NCBI RefSeq assembly: GCF_040732315.1
Contig: NZ_CP160388.1
Location: 310,001-374,000 of the forward strand
Length of the DNA: 64,000 bases
Direction: 5' to 3'
Source of the DNA: Oryzisolibacter sp. LB2S
GTDB lineage: Bacteria; Pseudomonadota; Gammaproteobacteria; Burkholderiales; Burkholderiaceae_C
Shown: piece after piece, positions 17,141 through 29,781 of the stretch
Layout: each line of letters opens with the position of its first letter
Numbering within the stretch: the stretch's first letter is position 1
The notes under the pieces: model-generated
The model's input: only the letters and a program-made list of their open reading frames with translations
Database searches by the model: none
Told to the model about the DNA's origin: nothing
Program-made: the position numbers and the translations under genes

Positions 17141-18238
17141 ATGCACAAGACATCGGCCTGGCCGCTGGCGCTGATCTATGCGGCGCTGATCGTCTTTGCC
17201 AGCCTGTTCCCGTTCGACGGCTGGCGCGCCCAGGGCATCTCGCCCTGGGTGTTCTTCTCGGCGCGCATGCCGCCGCCGTACTGGACCTGGTTCGACGTCA
17301 ACATGAACCTGGCGGGCTATGCGCCGCTCGGCTTTCTGCTGGCGCTGGCCCTGCTGCGCATGGGCTGGCCGCGCGCGGCCGTGCCGCTGGCGGCGCTGGC
17401 CGGGGCGCTGCTGTCGCTGTCCATGGAGTTTCTGCAGATCTACCTGCCGCGGCGCGTGCCCTCCAACATGGACCTGGCGCTCAACGCCGCGGGCACGTTG
17501 ATCGGGGCTCTGGCGGCCGCGCTGCTCGAGCGCCTGGGCGCGATCTCGCACTGGAGCCGCTTTCGCGAGCGCTGGTTCGTGCCGCAGGCGCGTGGCGCGC
17601 TCGTGCTGCTGGCGCTCTGGCCCTGGGCGCTGTTGTTTCCCGCGGCCCTGCCGCTGGGCCTGGGCCAGGTGTGGGAGCGGCTCGAGGCCGCGCTCGTCGC
17701 CCTGTTCGAGGGCACGCCCTTCATGGCCTGGATGCCGGAGGCGGGCGGGCCGCTCAAGCCCCTGTCGCCCGGGGGCGAGCTGCTGGTCGTCGCGCTGGGT
17801 CTGCTCATTCCCTGCCTGCTCGGCTACTGCATCATGCGCCACCTCGGGCGGCGCATGGTGTTCGCACTGGCGGTGCTGGCCGTGGGCGTGGCGGCGACGG
17901 CGCTGTCCGCATCGCTCAGCTACGGCCCCGGCCATGCCTGGGAATGGGTGACCGCGCCGACGCAGGCCGGCCTGATGGCGGGGCTGGCCGCGGCGCTGGC
18001 CCTTGCACCCATGCCGCGGCGCGGTTGTGCGGCCATGTTGCTGCTGGTGCTGATGCTGCATCTGAACCTGCTCAACCAGGCGCCCACGGGGGCCTACTTC
18101 GCGCAGACGCTGCAGGCCTGGGAGCAGGGGCGCTTCATCCGCTTCTACGGCCTGGGCCAGTGGCTGGGCTGGCTCTGGCCCTACGCGGCGCTGCTGTATG
18201 TGGTGCTGCGCGTGTCGCGGCGCGAGGTGCAAACCTAA
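17141..18238 (+). CDS. VanZ-like family membrane protein
   Basis: Polytopic membrane protein of unknown function. The first ~130 residues resemble VanZ: LIYAALIVFASLFPFDGWR, then FDVNMNLAGYAPLGFLLALA and the block LSMEFLQIYLPRRVPSNMDLALNAAGTLIGAL, which carries the family's conserved Glu, Arg and Asn/Asp residues. A second half with four to five further hydrophobic segments gives 365 residues, much longer than VanZ of the vancomycin cluster (161). It starts 16 bases after hemJ and is probably co-transcribed. A glycopeptide-resistance role is not implied. Confidence 0.8.
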   Translation: MHKTSAWPLALIYAALIVFASLFPFDGWRAQGISPWVFFSARMPPPYWTWFDVNMNLAGYAPLGFLLALALLRMGWPRAAVPLAALAGALLSLSMEFLQIYLPRRVPSNMDLALNAAGTLIGALAAALLERLGAISHWSRFRERWFVPQARGALVLLALWPWALLFPAALPLGLGQVWERLEAALVALFEGTPFMAWMPEAGGPLKPLSPGGELLVVALGLLIPCLLGYCIMRHLGRRMVFALAVLAVGVAATALSASLSYGPGHAWEWVTAPTQAGLMAGLAAALALAPMPRRGCAAMLLLVLMLHLNLLNQAPTGAYFAQTLQAWEQGRFIRFYGLGQWLGWLWPYAALLYVVLRVSRREVQT

Positions 18239-18247
18239 AATCGGCCC

Positions 18248-18589
18248 ATGAGCGATACCCAGCCCCCGTATTTCCAGCGACATATCTTTTTTTGCCTGAA
18301 CGAGCGCACGAACGGCGAGAACTGCTGCGCCCAGCATGGCGCGCAACAGGCCTTCGAGCATTGCAAGACCCTGGTCAAGCAGCAAGGCCTGGCCGGCCCG
18401 GGCAAGGTGCGTGTGAACAAGTCCGGCTGCCTGGACCGCTGCGCCGCAGGCCCCGTCGCCGTGGTCTACCCCGAGGGCGTGTGGTACAGCTATGTGGACG
18501 TGGCCGACATCGAGGAGATCGTCGAGTCGCACCTCAAGAACGGCGTGGTGGTCGAGCGTCTGCTGACCCCGCCCGAGCTGGGGCGCTGA
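18248..18589 (+). CDS. Thioredoxin-like [2Fe-2S] ferredoxin-domain protein
   Basis: Small cytosolic protein with a thioredoxin-fold [2Fe-2S] cluster domain, as in the NuoE-like ferredoxins. The candidate ligands are Cys in IFFCLNER, the Cys pair ENCCAQHG, and CLDRCAAGP (C-x3-C). 113 residues is the expected length for the stand-alone family. It begins nine bases after the VanZ-like gene stop. Its electron-transfer partner is unknown. Confidence 0.85.
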   Translation: MSDTQPPYFQRHIFFCLNERTNGENCCAQHGAQQAFEHCKTLVKQQGLAGPGKVRVNKSGCLDRCAAGPVAVVYPEGVWYSYVDVADIEEIVESHLKNGVVVERLLTPPELGR

Positions 18590-18618
18590 TGGGGCATGGC
18601 CCGGTTTTTTTACAGTGT

Positions 18619-18671
18619 TTTTGGTCTCTTGCGCTTGACCATCAAGCGTCTGCAGCTCTCGATTGAATAGC
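18619..18671 (-). repeat. Dispersed two-hairpin repeat, copy D
   Basis: Reverse orientation. Hairpin 2 is CGCTTGA-CCA-TCAAGCG (18632-18648); hairpin 1 is degenerate (GCTCTCGATTGAATAGC). It ends four bases before the hydrolase start codon. Confidence 0.7.
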
Positions 18672-18674
18672 ACA

Positions 18675-19316
18675 ATGAATTCCCAGACCGAACGCATGAC
18701 CCTGATGGGCGGCGCCGGCGCCGTGGAGGCCGCGCGCGATGCGGCCGCCACCGGCGTGGCGCCGCGCGGCGTGGCCGTGATCGCCCACCCTCATCCGCTC
18801 TATGGCGGCACCATGGACAACAAGGTGGTGCAGACCCTGGCGCGCGCCTTCGTGGCCAGCGGCTACACGGCGGTGCGCTTCAACTTCCGCGGCGTGGGCG
18901 CGTCCGCCGGCGTGCATGACGACGGCCGGGGCGAGCTCGACGACCTGCTCGCCGTGGTGCGCCAGGTGGCCCCCGAGGGGCCGATTGCGCTGGCCGGTTT
19001 CTCCTTCGGCGCCTTCGTGACCAGCCATGCGCTGGCGCGGCTATGGGGCGAGCGCGAGGTGGCCAGCGCCGTGCTCGTGGGCACTGCCGCGAGCCGCTTC
19101 ACGGTCGCGCCCGTGCCGCCCGAGGCCCATCTGCACACCCTCGTCGTGCATGGCGAGCATGATGAAACCGTGCCGCTCACATCTGTGATGGACTGGGCCC
19201 GGCCGCAGACACTGCCGGTTACGGTTGTGCCCGGTGGTGGGCATTTCTTTCACGGACAATTGCCGCTTCTCAGGGGGCTTGTGACGCGCCACCTGCAGTC
19301 CATGTCCATGCACTGA
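18675..19316 (+). CDS. Alpha/beta hydrolase (COG2945-like)
   Basis: Predicted serine hydrolase of the alpha/beta fold. The oxyanion region is IAHPHPLYGGTMDNKVV, typical of the COG2945 group, the nucleophile elbow is GFSFGAF, and the remaining triad residues are probably Asp in HGEHDETVP and His in GGGHFFHGQ. 213 residues from ATG 18675; a TTG four codons upstream is inside the preceding repeat and less likely. The physiological substrate is unknown. Confidence 0.85.
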   Translation: MNSQTERMTLMGGAGAVEAARDAAATGVAPRGVAVIAHPHPLYGGTMDNKVVQTLARAFVASGYTAVRFNFRGVGASAGVHDDGRGELDDLLAVVRQVAPEGPIALAGFSFGAFVTSHALARLWGEREVASAVLVGTAASRFTVAPVPPEAHLHTLVVHGEHDETVPLTSVMDWARPQTLPVTVVPGGGHFFHGQLPLLRGLVTRHLQSMSMH

Positions 19317-19398
19317 TCGCGATCTCCCTCCGCCCGCTTCTTCCCATGACCGGCCGCCCCGGCCGGTTTCGTTTCCGTTCTCCGTTGTTGTTCCTGCC

Positions 19399-20562
19399 AT
19401 GAAGTCTCTCCTGCCCCAGTTGCGATCCCTCGTCTGCGCCGCCCTGATGGCCCCCGCCATGCTCTGGGCCCAGGTGCCCCAGCCGCCCGAGATCGCCGCG
19501 CGCAACTATCTGCTGGTGGACGTGACGGCGGGCCAGGTGCTGGCCGCCAAGGACATCGACGCGCCCGTGGAGCAGGCCTCGCTCACCAAGCTCATGACCG
19601 GCTACCTGGTGTTCGACGCGCTGCGCGCCAAGAAGATCACGCTTGAGCAGAAGCTGCCTGTCTCCGAGCGCGCCTGGAAGATGCCGGGCTCGCGCATGTT
19701 CATCGACCCCAAGATGCAGGTTCCGGTCGACGATCTGCTCAAGGGCATGATCGTGCAGTCGGGCAATGACGCCACCATGGCCCTGGCCGAGGGCGTGGGC
19801 GGCACGGCCGAGAACTTCGTGCGCCTCATGAACGAGCAGGCCAAGGCCCTGGGCATGAAGGGCACGCAGTACAAGAACCCCGAGGGGCTGACCGAGCCGG
19901 GCCACACCACCACGGCGCGCGACCTGGCGACGCTGGCCACGCGGCTGATGCAGGACTTTCCGCAGTACATGCACTACTACTCCACCAAGCAGTACCGCTA
20001 CGAGGGCACGCCGGCCTCCAACAGCAACAACCGCAATACGCTGCTGTTCCGCGATCCGACCGTGGACGGCCTGAAGACCGGCCACACGGCGGCCGCGGGC
20101 TACTGCCTGGTGGCCACGGCCAAGCGCGACTTCCCCAACGTGGGCCAGCGCCGCCTGCTTTCCATCGTGCTCGGCGCCGCCAGCGAGAACGCGCGCGCCA
20201 ACGAAAGCCAGAAGCTGCTCAACTGGGGCTATACGGCGTTCGACTCCGTCAAGCTCTTCGACGCCGGCCAGGCCGTGGCCACGCCGCAGATCTGGAAGGG
20301 CGCGCAGGGCACGCTCAAGATCGGCCGTGACCAGGCCATCGTGATCACCGTGCCCTCGGGCAGCGCCGGCAAGCTGAGCACCGAGATCGTGCGCAAGGAT
20401 CCGCTGATCGCCCCGTTCGCCAAGGGCCAGCCCGTGGGCACGCTCAAGGTCAAGCTCGGCGAGGAGCAGGTGGCCGAGCTGCCCCTGGTGGCGCTGGAGG
20501 ACGTGGGTCAGGCCGGCATGCTGGGCCGCGCCTGGGACGCCATCCGCCTGTGGATCAAGTAG
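19399..20562 (+). CDS. D-alanyl-D-alanine carboxypeptidase (PBP5/6, DacA/DacC family)
   Basis: Low-molecular-weight penicillin-binding protein that removes the terminal D-Ala of peptidoglycan stem peptides in the periplasm. The signal peptide ends near MLWAQ (residue 25). Peptidase S11 motifs are complete: S61-L-T-K64, S121-G-N123 and K226-T-G228. The C-terminal beta domain follows, and the protein ends in an amphipathic helix (AGMLGRAWDAIRLWIK) that would anchor it to the membrane, as in PBP5. 387 residues, normal length. It is followed by the str operon promoter. Confidence 0.93.
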   Translation: MKSLLPQLRSLVCAALMAPAMLWAQVPQPPEIAARNYLLVDVTAGQVLAAKDIDAPVEQASLTKLMTGYLVFDALRAKKITLEQKLPVSERAWKMPGSRMFIDPKMQVPVDDLLKGMIVQSGNDATMALAEGVGGTAENFVRLMNEQAKALGMKGTQYKNPEGLTEPGHTTTARDLATLATRLMQDFPQYMHYYSTKQYRYEGTPASNSNNRNTLLFRDPTVDGLKTGHTAAAGYCLVATAKRDFPNVGQRRLLSIVLGAASENARANESQKLLNWGYTAFDSVKLFDAGQAVATPQIWKGAQGTLKIGRDQAIVITVPSGSAGKLSTEIVRKDPLIAPFAKGQPVGTLKVKLGEEQVAELPLVALEDVGQAGMLGRAWDAIRLWIK

Positions 20563-20588
20563 GCCGGGCGGGGATTTGCGTGCCCGGC

Positions 20589-20617
20589 TTGCCTGCGCGG
20601 GGGCATGCTGGTACATT
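20589..20617 (+). promoter_or_regulatory. Sigma70-type promoter of the str operon
   Basis: TTGCCT (20589-20594) and TACATT (20612-20617) are separated by 17 bases, 69 bases before rpsL. The leader then contains a small hairpin TTCGGAA-T-TTCCGAA (20626-20640). Confidence 0.6.
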
Positions 20618-20685
20618 AGAAGGCTTTTCGGAATTTCCGAAGGGATTCACGTTTTCGCTTTTCATTCACGTTTAGGGACGTATTA

Positions 20686-21063
20686 ATGCCAACCATTAAC
20701 CAACTCGTGCGTCAGGGCCGCACGGTCGAAGTTGTCAAATCCAAAAGCCCTGCCATGGAGAACTGCCCGCAGCGCCGCGGCGTGTGCACCCGCGTGTACA
20801 CCACGACGCCCAAGAAGCCGAACTCCGCTCTGCGCAAGGTCGCCAAGGTGCGCCTGACCAACGGGTTCGAGGTCATCTCCTACATCGGCGGTGAAGGCCA
20901 CAACCTGCAGGAGCACAGCGTGGTGCTGGTGCGCGGCGGTCGTGTGAAGGACTTGCCCGGTGTGCGCTACCACATCGTGCGTGGTTCGCTTGACCTGCAA
21001 GGCGTCAAGGACCGCAAGCAGGCCCGTTCCAAGTACGGTGCCAAGCGTCCCAAGGCCAAGTAA
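20686..21063 (+). CDS. rpsL: 30S ribosomal protein S12
   Basis: Decoding-centre protein of the small subunit. 125 residues; the loops contacting 16S rRNA are wild type: [10 protein letters not shown] with Lys at position 43, and [12 protein letters not shown], so no classical streptomycin-resistance change is present. First gene of rpsL-rpsG-fusA-tuf-rpsJ. In many bacteria rpoC stands just upstream; here it is a carboxypeptidase gene instead, and the rpoB region lies 40 kb away. Confidence 0.99.
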   Translation: MPTINQLVRQGRTVEVVKSKSPAMENCPQRRGVCTRVYTTTPKKPNSALRKVAKVRLTNGFEVISYIGGEGHNLQEHSVVLVRGGRVKDLPGVRYHIVRGSLDLQGVKDRKQARSKYGAKRPKAK

Positions 21064-21119
21064 TTCGGCTCTTGACAGATTCGGTGCTGTCCCCGCGTGG
21101 CGCGGTGGTGCAGCGTAGT

Positions 21120-21179
21120 GACCCCAAACGCACATGGTGTGCGCGGGTCGAGTAAGTGAGAGTCCTGTGATTGGCTCTC
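21120..21179 (+). promoter_or_regulatory. Structured rpsL-rpsG intercistronic region, candidate S7 control site
   Basis: The 162-base gap between rpsL and rpsG holds a composite hairpin, GACCC / GGGTC (21120-21124 with 21145-21149) enclosing CGCAC / GTGCG, and a second stem GAGAG / CTCTC just before rpsG. In E. coli the S7 protein represses its operon by binding this intercistronic region. The role here is inferred from position and structure only. Confidence 0.4.
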
Positions 21180-21225
21180 GCGGTGTCCGGAAACGGCGCC
21201 AACTGAAGCAAGATTGAGGTAACAA

Positions 21226-21699
21226 ATGCCACGTCGTCGCGAAGTCCCCAAACGTGAAATCCTGCCGGATCCCAAGTTCGGCAATGTCGAGCTGTCCAAA
21301 TTCATGAACGTGATCATGGAAGGCGGCAAGAAGGCGGTTGCAGAGCGCATCATCTATGGCGCCCTGGAGCTGATCGAGAAGAAGCAGCCCGAGAAGAATG
21401 CCCTGGAGGTGTTCACCACGGCCATCAACAACGTCAAGCCCATGGTGGAAGTCAAGTCCCGCCGCGTGGGTGGCGCCAACTACCAGGTGCCCGTGGAAGT
21501 GCGCCCCGTGCGCCGTCTGGCGCTGTCGATGCGCTGGATCAAGGAGGCCGCGCGCAAGCGCAGCGAGAAGTCTATGGCCCAGCGCCTGGCCAACGAGCTG
21601 ATGGAAGCCACCGAAGGTCGTGGCGGCGCCATGAAGCGCCGTGACGAAGTGCACCGCATGGCCGAGGCCAACAAGGCCTTCAGCCACTTCCGCTTCTAA
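21226..21699 (+). CDS. rpsG: 30S ribosomal protein S7
   Basis: Primary binding protein of the 3' major (head) domain of 16S rRNA. 157 residues, [19 protein letters not shown] at the start and the conserved [13 protein letters not shown] block. ATG 21226 follows a weak ribosome-binding region. Second gene of the str operon, with a long structured spacer before it. Confidence 0.99.
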   Translation: MPRRREVPKREILPDPKFGNVELSKFMNVIMEGGKKAVAERIIYGALELIEKKQPEKNALEVFTTAINNVKPMVEVKSRRVGGANYQVPVEVRPVRRLALSMRWIKEAARKRSEKSMAQRLANELMEATEGRGGAMKRRDEVHRMAEANKAFSHFRF

Positions 21700-21783
21700 T
21701 CCTCGCATCCCCTCGAAGGCTGGGAGCCCGCTCGTCACCTGTCTGGCGACCGGGCTCTTGGCCGTTAACGAAAGACCATTACC

Positions 21784-23892
<2,109 letters not shown>

Positions 23893-23903
23893 TTGGCAAA
23901 AAT

Positions 23904-23936
23904 GCTGCCAACGCTTATCCAATAAGCGTTGGCAGC
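23904..23936. repeat. Dispersed two-hairpin repeat, copy E (14-bp perfect stem)
   Basis: GCTGCCAACGCTTA (23904-23917), loop TCCAA, and its exact reverse complement (23923-23936), followed by GCTATGAATTC-like sequence that matches hairpin 1 of the repeat in reverse. It lies 11 bases after the fusA stop and may separate fusA from tuf transcription, although there is no U-tract. Confidence 0.75.
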
Positions 23937-24063
23937 TATGAATTCTCAGCAAATCTTTGCAATCTGCGATCCGATGCCCTGCCGTTGCACTGTGCGGCAG
24001 GAGTCAGCAACCGGGTGCAGACGTTAAACCCTCACACAGGCATTGCTCTTTTGGAGTTTGAAA

Positions 24064-25254
<1,191 letters not shown>

Positions 25255-25284
25255 TCCGGTTCCACTGCCGACAAGGAATACGCA

Positions 25285-25596
25285 ATGTCCAAGCAAAAAA
25301 TCCGCATCCGCCTCAAGGCGTTCGACTACAAGCTGATCGACCAGTCCGCAGCCGAGATCGTTGACACCGCCAAGCGCACCGGCGCCATCGTCAAGGGCCC
25401 CGTGCCCCTGCCGACGCGCATGAAGCGCTTCGACATCCTGCGCTCGCCGCACGTCAACAAGACCAGCCGCGACCAGCTCGAGATCCGCACGCACCAGCGC
25501 CTGATGGACATCGTCGATCCCACCGACAAGACCGTGGACGCGCTGATGAAGCTCGACCTGCCGGCCGGCGTCGACGTCGAGATCAAGCTGCAGTAA
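25285..25596 (+). CDS. rpsJ: 30S ribosomal protein S10
   Basis: Head protein of the small subunit and, as NusE, partner of NusB in antitermination. 103 residues, [20 protein letters not shown], complete. It follows tuf by 30 bases and so belongs to the str transcript, while the rest of the S10 cluster starts after a 247-base gap with its own promoter. Confidence 0.99.
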   Translation: MSKQKIRIRLKAFDYKLIDQSAAEIVDTAKRTGAIVKGPVPLPTRMKRFDILRSPHVNKTSRDQLEIRTHQRLMDIVDPTDKTVDALMKLDLPAGVDVEIKLQ

Positions 25597-25640
25597 TCCC
25601 TGCGGCATCGCTGGCGCAGACCGTGGTCTGCGCCCCACGT

Positions 25641-25678
25641 AACGCGGACTTGCTCGAAAGAGCAGTCCGCGTTATACT
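25641..25678 (+). promoter_or_regulatory. Promoter of the rplC-rpsQ operon embedded in a hairpin
   Basis: TTGCTC (25650-25655) and TATACT (25673-25678) are 17 bases apart. The same bases form a strong hairpin: AACGCGGAC (25641-25649) pairs with GTCCGCGTT (25665-25673), and TGCTC pairs with GAGCA around a GAAA loop. RNA reading through from rpsJ would fold here. The remaining leader to rplC (25844) is about 160 bases, long enough for L4-type autoregulation. Confidence 0.6.
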
Positions 25679-25843
25679 TTGCGGCTTCGCATTTTTGCGT
25701 CCCGTGATTTCCCGCGGGTGCTGCCAAGAGCGGCGCAAGAGTGCGGAGTTTTATCAACCTTCTTTCACGCACCCTGGATGGTCAGATAGTGCAAACGCCT
25801 GGGCCAATTGCAGTCGAGGCGGTGAAAGTTTTGGAGAAAACCA

Positions 25844-26518
25844 ATGAGTCTGTGCAACTCCCTGGGGTTGCTGGGCCGCAAGGTGGGCATGATGCGTCTG
25901 TTCACCGATGACGGGGAAGCGATTCCCGTCACGGTGGTGGATGTGTCCAACAACCGCGTGACCCAGGTCAAAACCCAAGAGAACGATGGCTACGTGGCCC
26001 TGCAGGTCACGTTCGGTTCGCGCAAGGCATCGCGCGTGACCAAGCCCGAGGCCGGTCATCTCGCCAAGGCGGGTGTCGAGGCCGGTGAAATCATCCGCGA
26101 ATTCCCCGTGACCGCCGAGGTCGCCGGCAAGTACGCCGCAGGCAGCGCCGTGCCTGTGGCCGACGTGTTCGCCGTGGGCCAGAAGGTGGACGTGCAAGGC
26201 ACCTCCATCGGCAAGGGCTACGCCGGCACCATCAAGCGCCACAACTTCGGTTCGCAGCGCGCCTCGCACGGCAACAGCCGCTCGCACAACGTTCCTGGCT
26301 CCATCGGCATGGCGCAGGATCCGGGTCGCGTGTTTCCGGGCAAGAAGATGACGGGTCACCTCGGTGATGTCACCGTTACCACTCAAAACCTCGACGTGGT
26401 TCGCATCGACGAAGCACGTCAACTGCTCTTGATCAAGGGCGCTGTTCCGGGCTCCAAGGGTGGCTTCGTGACGGTGCGTCCCGCCATCAAGGCCAAAGCT
26501 TCCAAAGGAGCGAACTAA
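25844..26518 (+). CDS. rplC: 50S ribosomal protein L3
   Basis: Early-assembly protein near the peptidyl transferase centre. 224 residues with [17 protein letters not shown] at the N-terminus and the conserved loop [29 protein letters not shown] ribosome-binding site precedes ATG 25844. Its TAA overlaps the rplD ATG by one base. Confidence 0.99.
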   Translation: MSLCNSLGLLGRKVGMMRLFTDDGEAIPVTVVDVSNNRVTQVKTQENDGYVALQVTFGSRKASRVTKPEAGHLAKAGVEAGEIIREFPVTAEVAGKYAAGSAVPVADVFAVGQKVDVQGTSIGKGYAGTIKRHNFGSQRASHGNSRSHNVPGSIGMAQDPGRVFPGKKMTGHLGDVTVTTQNLDVVRIDEARQLLLIKGAVPGSKGGFVTVRPAIKAKASKGAN

Positions 26519-27138
26519 TGCAGCTCGAACTCCTGAATGAACAGGGCCTGGCCGCATCCAAGGTGGATGTGCCCGAGACCGTGTTTGACCGCCAGTACAA
26601 CGAAGATCTGATCCATCAGATCGTCGTTGCCTACCGTGCCAACGGCCGTCAGGGCACCCGTGCCCAGAAGGATCGTGAGCAGGTGCGTCACTCGACCAAG
26701 AAGCCCTTCAAGCAAAAGGGCACCGGCAACGCTCGTGCCGGTATGACCTCCTCGCCGCTGTGGCGTGGGGGCGGTCGCATCTTCCCGAATCTGCCTGACG
26801 AAAACTTCACGCAGAAGATCAACAAGAAGATGTACCGCGCCGGCATGGCGTCCATCCTGTCCCAGCTGGCCCGCGAAGGCCGTCTGGCCGTGGTGGATTC
26901 GATCAAGGTCGATTCGCCCAAGACCAAGGTGCTGGCCGACAAGTTCAAGGCCATGAACCTGCAGTCGGTGATGGTGATCGCCGACGAGGTCGATGAGAAC
27001 CTGTACCTCGCTTCGCGCAACCTGAAGAACGTGTTCATCGTCGAACCGCGTTACGCAGACCCCGTGTCGCTGGTGCACTACAAGAAAGTGCTCGTCACCA
27101 AGGGCGCGATCGACAAGCTCAAGGAGATGTTCGCATGA
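26518..27138 (+). CDS. rplD: 50S ribosomal protein L4
   Basis: Exit-tunnel protein; in E. coli also the autogenous repressor of the S10 operon. 206 residues with the tunnel loop [20 protein letters not shown] and [10 protein letters not shown]. It overlaps rplC by one base and rplW by four bases (ATGA). Confidence 0.99.
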   Translation: MQLELLNEQGLAASKVDVPETVFDRQYNEDLIHQIVVAYRANGRQGTRAQKDREQVRHSTKKPFKQKGTGNARAGMTSSPLWRGGGRIFPNLPDENFTQKINKKMYRAGMASILSQLAREGRLAVVDSIKVDSPKTKVLADKFKAMNLQSVMVIADEVDENLYLASRNLKNVFIVEPRYADPVSLVHYKKVLVTKGAIDKLKEMFA

Positions 27139-27449
27139 GCACGCTCAAGTTTGACGAAGGTCGTCTGATGCAGGTGTTGGTGGCCCCCATCGTGTCCGAA
27201 AAGGCCACCATGGTCGCCGAGAAGTCCAACGCCGTGACGTTCAAGGTGCTGCAGAACGCCACCAAACCCGAGATCAAGGCCGCCGTGGAGCTGCTGTTCA
27301 AGGTCGAGGTCAAGGGCGTTTCCGTGCTCAATACCAAAGGCAAGACCAAGCGCTTTGGCAAGACCGTTGGCCGCCGCGACAACGTGCGCAAGGCCTATGT
27401 CCTGCTCAAGGAAGGTCAAGAGCTGAACCTGTCCGGGGAGGCCGCGTAA
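27135..27449 (+). CDS. rplW: 50S ribosomal protein L23
   Basis: Protein at the tunnel exit, docking site for trigger factor and SRP. 104 residues with [20 protein letters not shown] and the conserved loop [20 protein letters not shown]. It overlaps rplD by four bases. Confidence 0.98.
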   Translation: MSTLKFDEGRLMQVLVAPIVSEKATMVAEKSNAVTFKVLQNATKPEIKAAVELLFKVEVKGVSVLNTKGKTKRFGKTVGRRDNVRKAYVLLKEGQELNLSGEAA

Positions 27450-27452
27450 ACC

Positions 27453-28277
27453 ATGGCTGTCATCAAGATCAAACCGACTTCCCCGGGCCGTCGCGGCGCG
27501 GTGAAGATCTCGCGTGACCACCTGCACAAGGGTGCGGCGTTCGCGCCCCTGCTGGAATCCCAGTTCCAGAAGGCTGGCCGCAACAACAACGGCCACATCA
27601 CCACCCGTCACAAGGGCGGTGGCCACAAGCACCACTACCGCGTGGTGGACTTCCGTCGCAACAAGGATGCCATCCCGGCCAAGGTCGAGCGCATCGAGTA
27701 CGACCCGAACCGTTCGGCCCACATCGCCCTGGTGTGCTATGCCGACGGCGAGCGTCGCTACATCATCGCCCCGCGCAGCCTGGAAGTGGGCAGCTCCATC
27801 GTGAGCGGCTCCGAGGCGCCGATCCGCGTCGGCAACACCCTGCCGATCCGCAACATCCCCGTGGGCTCCACGATTCACTGCATCGAGCTCAAGCCCGGTG
27901 CCGGTGCGCAGATCGCCCGCTCGGCCGGCACGTCCGCCACGCTGCTGGCACGCGAAGGCGTGTACGCACAGGTGCGCATGCGCTCCGGCGAAGTGCGCAA
28001 GATTCACATCGAGTGCCGCGCCACCATCGGTGAAGTGGCCAACGGTGAGCACAGCCTGCGCCAGCTCGGCAAGGCCGGTGTCAAGCGCTGGATGGGTATC
28101 CGCCCGACCGTGCGCGGCGTTGCCATGAACCCGATCGACCACCCGCAGGGTGGTGGTGAGGGCCGCACCGGCGAAGGTCGCCATCCGGTTGACCCATGGG
28201 GCAACCTGACCAAGGGCTACCGCACTCGCAACAACAAGCGCACGCAGAACATGATCGTGTCGCGTCGCAAGAAGTAA
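27453..28277 (+). CDS. rplB: 50S ribosomal protein L2
   Basis: Peptidyl-transferase-centre protein. 274 residues; the C-terminal [20 protein letters not shown] contains the conserved His region. It starts three bases after rplW within the S10 operon. Confidence 0.99.
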   Translation: MAVIKIKPTSPGRRGAVKISRDHLHKGAAFAPLLESQFQKAGRNNNGHITTRHKGGGHKHHYRVVDFRRNKDAIPAKVERIEYDPNRSAHIALVCYADGERRYIIAPRSLEVGSSIVSGSEAPIRVGNTLPIRNIPVGSTIHCIELKPGAGAQIARSAGTSATLLAREGVYAQVRMRSGEVRKIHIECRATIGEVANGEHSLRQLGKAGVKRWMGIRPTVRGVAMNPIDHPQGGGEGRTGEGRHPVDPWGNLTKGYRTRNNKRTQNMIVSRRKK

Positions 28278-28287
28278 GGGGTAGACA

Positions 28288-28563
28288 ATGACTCGTTCTT
28301 TGAAAAAGGGTCCTTTCGTCGACCATCACCTGCTGGCCAAGGTCGAGAAGGCCATCGCCACCAAGGACAAGAAGCCCGTCAAGACCTGGTCGCGCCGCTC
28401 CATGGTGCTGCCCGAGTTCATCGGTCTGACGATCGCCGTGCACAACGGCAAGCAGCATGTGCCGGTGTACGTGACCGACCAGATGGTGGGCCACAAGCTG
28501 GGCGAGTTCGCCCTGACGCGTACCTTCAAGGGCCACCCCGCCGACAAGAAGGCCAAGAAGTAA
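28288..28563 (+). CDS. rpsS: 30S ribosomal protein S19
   Basis: Head protein that forms a complex with S13. 91 residues, [19 protein letters not shown] and the conserved [13 protein letters not shown]. Ten bases after rplB. Confidence 0.99.
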   Translation: MTRSLKKGPFVDHHLLAKVEKAIATKDKKPVKTWSRRSMVLPEFIGLTIAVHNGKQHVPVYVTDQMVGHKLGEFALTRTFKGHPADKKAKK

Positions 28564-28572
28564 GGAATGAAC

Positions 28573-28905
28573 ATGACTGAAACACGTGCTGTTCTCCGTG
28601 GCGTGCGCCTGTCGGTCGACAAGGGTCGCCTGGTCGCGGATCTGATCCGTGGCAAGAAGGTGGACCAGGCCCTGAACATCCTGACGTTCACGCAGAAAAA
28701 GGCTGCCGGCATCGTCAAGAAGGTGCTGGAGTCCGCCATCGCCAACGCCGAGCACAACGACGGCGCCGATATCGACGAGCTGAAGGTCAAGACCATCCAC
28801 GTCGAGCAGGGCACCACGCTCAAGCGCTTCACGGCGCGCGCCAAGGGCCGCGGCAACCGCATCAGCAAGCCGACGTGCCACATCTACGTGACCGTGGGCA
28901 ACTAA
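28573..28905 (+). CDS. rplV: 50S ribosomal protein L22
   Basis: Lines the exit tunnel and contacts all domains of 23S rRNA. 110 residues from ATG 28573, which has AAGGA at a suitable distance; an ATG two codons upstream (28567) directly abuts that ribosome-binding site and is less likely. The tunnel hairpin region [18 protein letters not shown] is conserved. Confidence 0.98.
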   Translation: MTETRAVLRGVRLSVDKGRLVADLIRGKKVDQALNILTFTQKKAAGIVKKVLESAIANAEHNDGADIDELKVKTIHVEQGTTLKRFTARAKGRGNRISKPTCHIYVTVGN

Positions 28906-28921
28906 GGGCCAGAGGAAGAAT

Positions 28922-29779
28922 ATGGGACAGAAAATCCATCCTACCGGCTTTCGCCTGTCGGTGACCCGCAACTGGGCCAGCCGCTGGTACGCGAGCAACC
29001 GTGACTTCGCCGGCATGCTGGCCGAAGACATCAAGGTGCGCGAGTTCCTGAAGGCCAAGCTGAAGAACGCCGCCGTCTCGCGCATCCTGATCGAGCGCCC
29101 CGCCAAGAACGCCCGCATCACCATCTACTCGGCACGTCCGGGCGTGGTGATCGGCAAGAAGGGCGAGGACATCGAGAACCTGAAGAAGGAACTCGCCACG
29201 CGTCTGGGCGTGCCGGTGGCCGTGAACATCGAGGAAGTGCGCAAGCCCGAGATCGATGCCAAGCTGATCGCCGACTCGATCACCCAGCAGCTCGAGAAGC
29301 GCATCCAGTTCCGCCGCGCCATGAAGCGCGCCATGCAGAACGCCATGCGCCTGGGCGCCCAGGGCATCAAGATCATGTCCTCGGGCCGTCTGAACGGCAT
29401 CGAAATCGCCCGTACCGAGTGGTACCGCGAAGGCCGCGTGCCGCTGCACACGCTGCGTGCCGACATCGACTACGGCACCTCCGAAGCGCACACCACCTAT
29501 GGCGCCATCGGCGTGAAGGTGTGGGTGTACAAGGGCGACACGCTGGGTCGTGGTGATCTGCCTGTGGCAGAGACGCCGCGTCCGGACGAAGAGCGCCGCC
29601 CGCGTGGTCCGCGTCGCGATGGCCGCCGTGACGGCGCAGGCCGTGGTGGCCGCCGCCCCATGGGCACGAACGCAGCCCCTGCCGACGGTAGCGACAAGCC
29701 TGCCGGCGCCGGTGGCGATTCCGTTAAGCGCGTCAAGAGCGCGCCCGCTGCCGCAGCGGCGGACGGCAAAGGAGAATAA
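28922..29779 (+). CDS. rpsC: 30S ribosomal protein S3 with extended C-terminus
   Basis: mRNA-entry-site protein with an N-terminal KH domain ([20 protein letters not shown]) and the conserved [20 protein letters not shown]. 285 residues against 233 in E. coli: the extra ~60 residues after the conserved domain are rich in Arg, Gly, Pro and Ala, basic at first ([16 protein letters not shown]) and then Ala/Lys-rich, so probably disordered. Long S3 tails occur in other Burkholderiales. Confidence 0.98.
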   Translation: MGQKIHPTGFRLSVTRNWASRWYASNRDFAGMLAEDIKVREFLKAKLKNAAVSRILIERPAKNARITIYSARPGVVIGKKGEDIENLKKELATRLGVPVAVNIEEVRKPEIDAKLIADSITQQLEKRIQFRRAMKRAMQNAMRLGAQGIKIMSSGRLNGIEIARTEWYREGRVPLHTLRADIDYGTSEAHTTYGAIGVKVWVYKGDTLGRGDLPVAETPRPDEERRPRGPRRDGRRDGAGRGGRRPMGTNAAPADGSDKPAGAGGDSVKRVKSAPAAAAADGKGE

Positions 29780-29781
29780 AC

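Noticed and set aside
17141..18238. Glycopeptide resistance from the VanZ-like gene
   Set aside because: Only the general VanZ fold is shared; there are no vanHAX or vanRS genes, and Gram-negative VanZ-like proteins are widespread without such a role.
21072..21077. TTGACA as a promoter for rpsG
   Set aside because: No acceptable -10 box occurs 16-19 bases downstream; the gap is better described as a structured intercistronic region.
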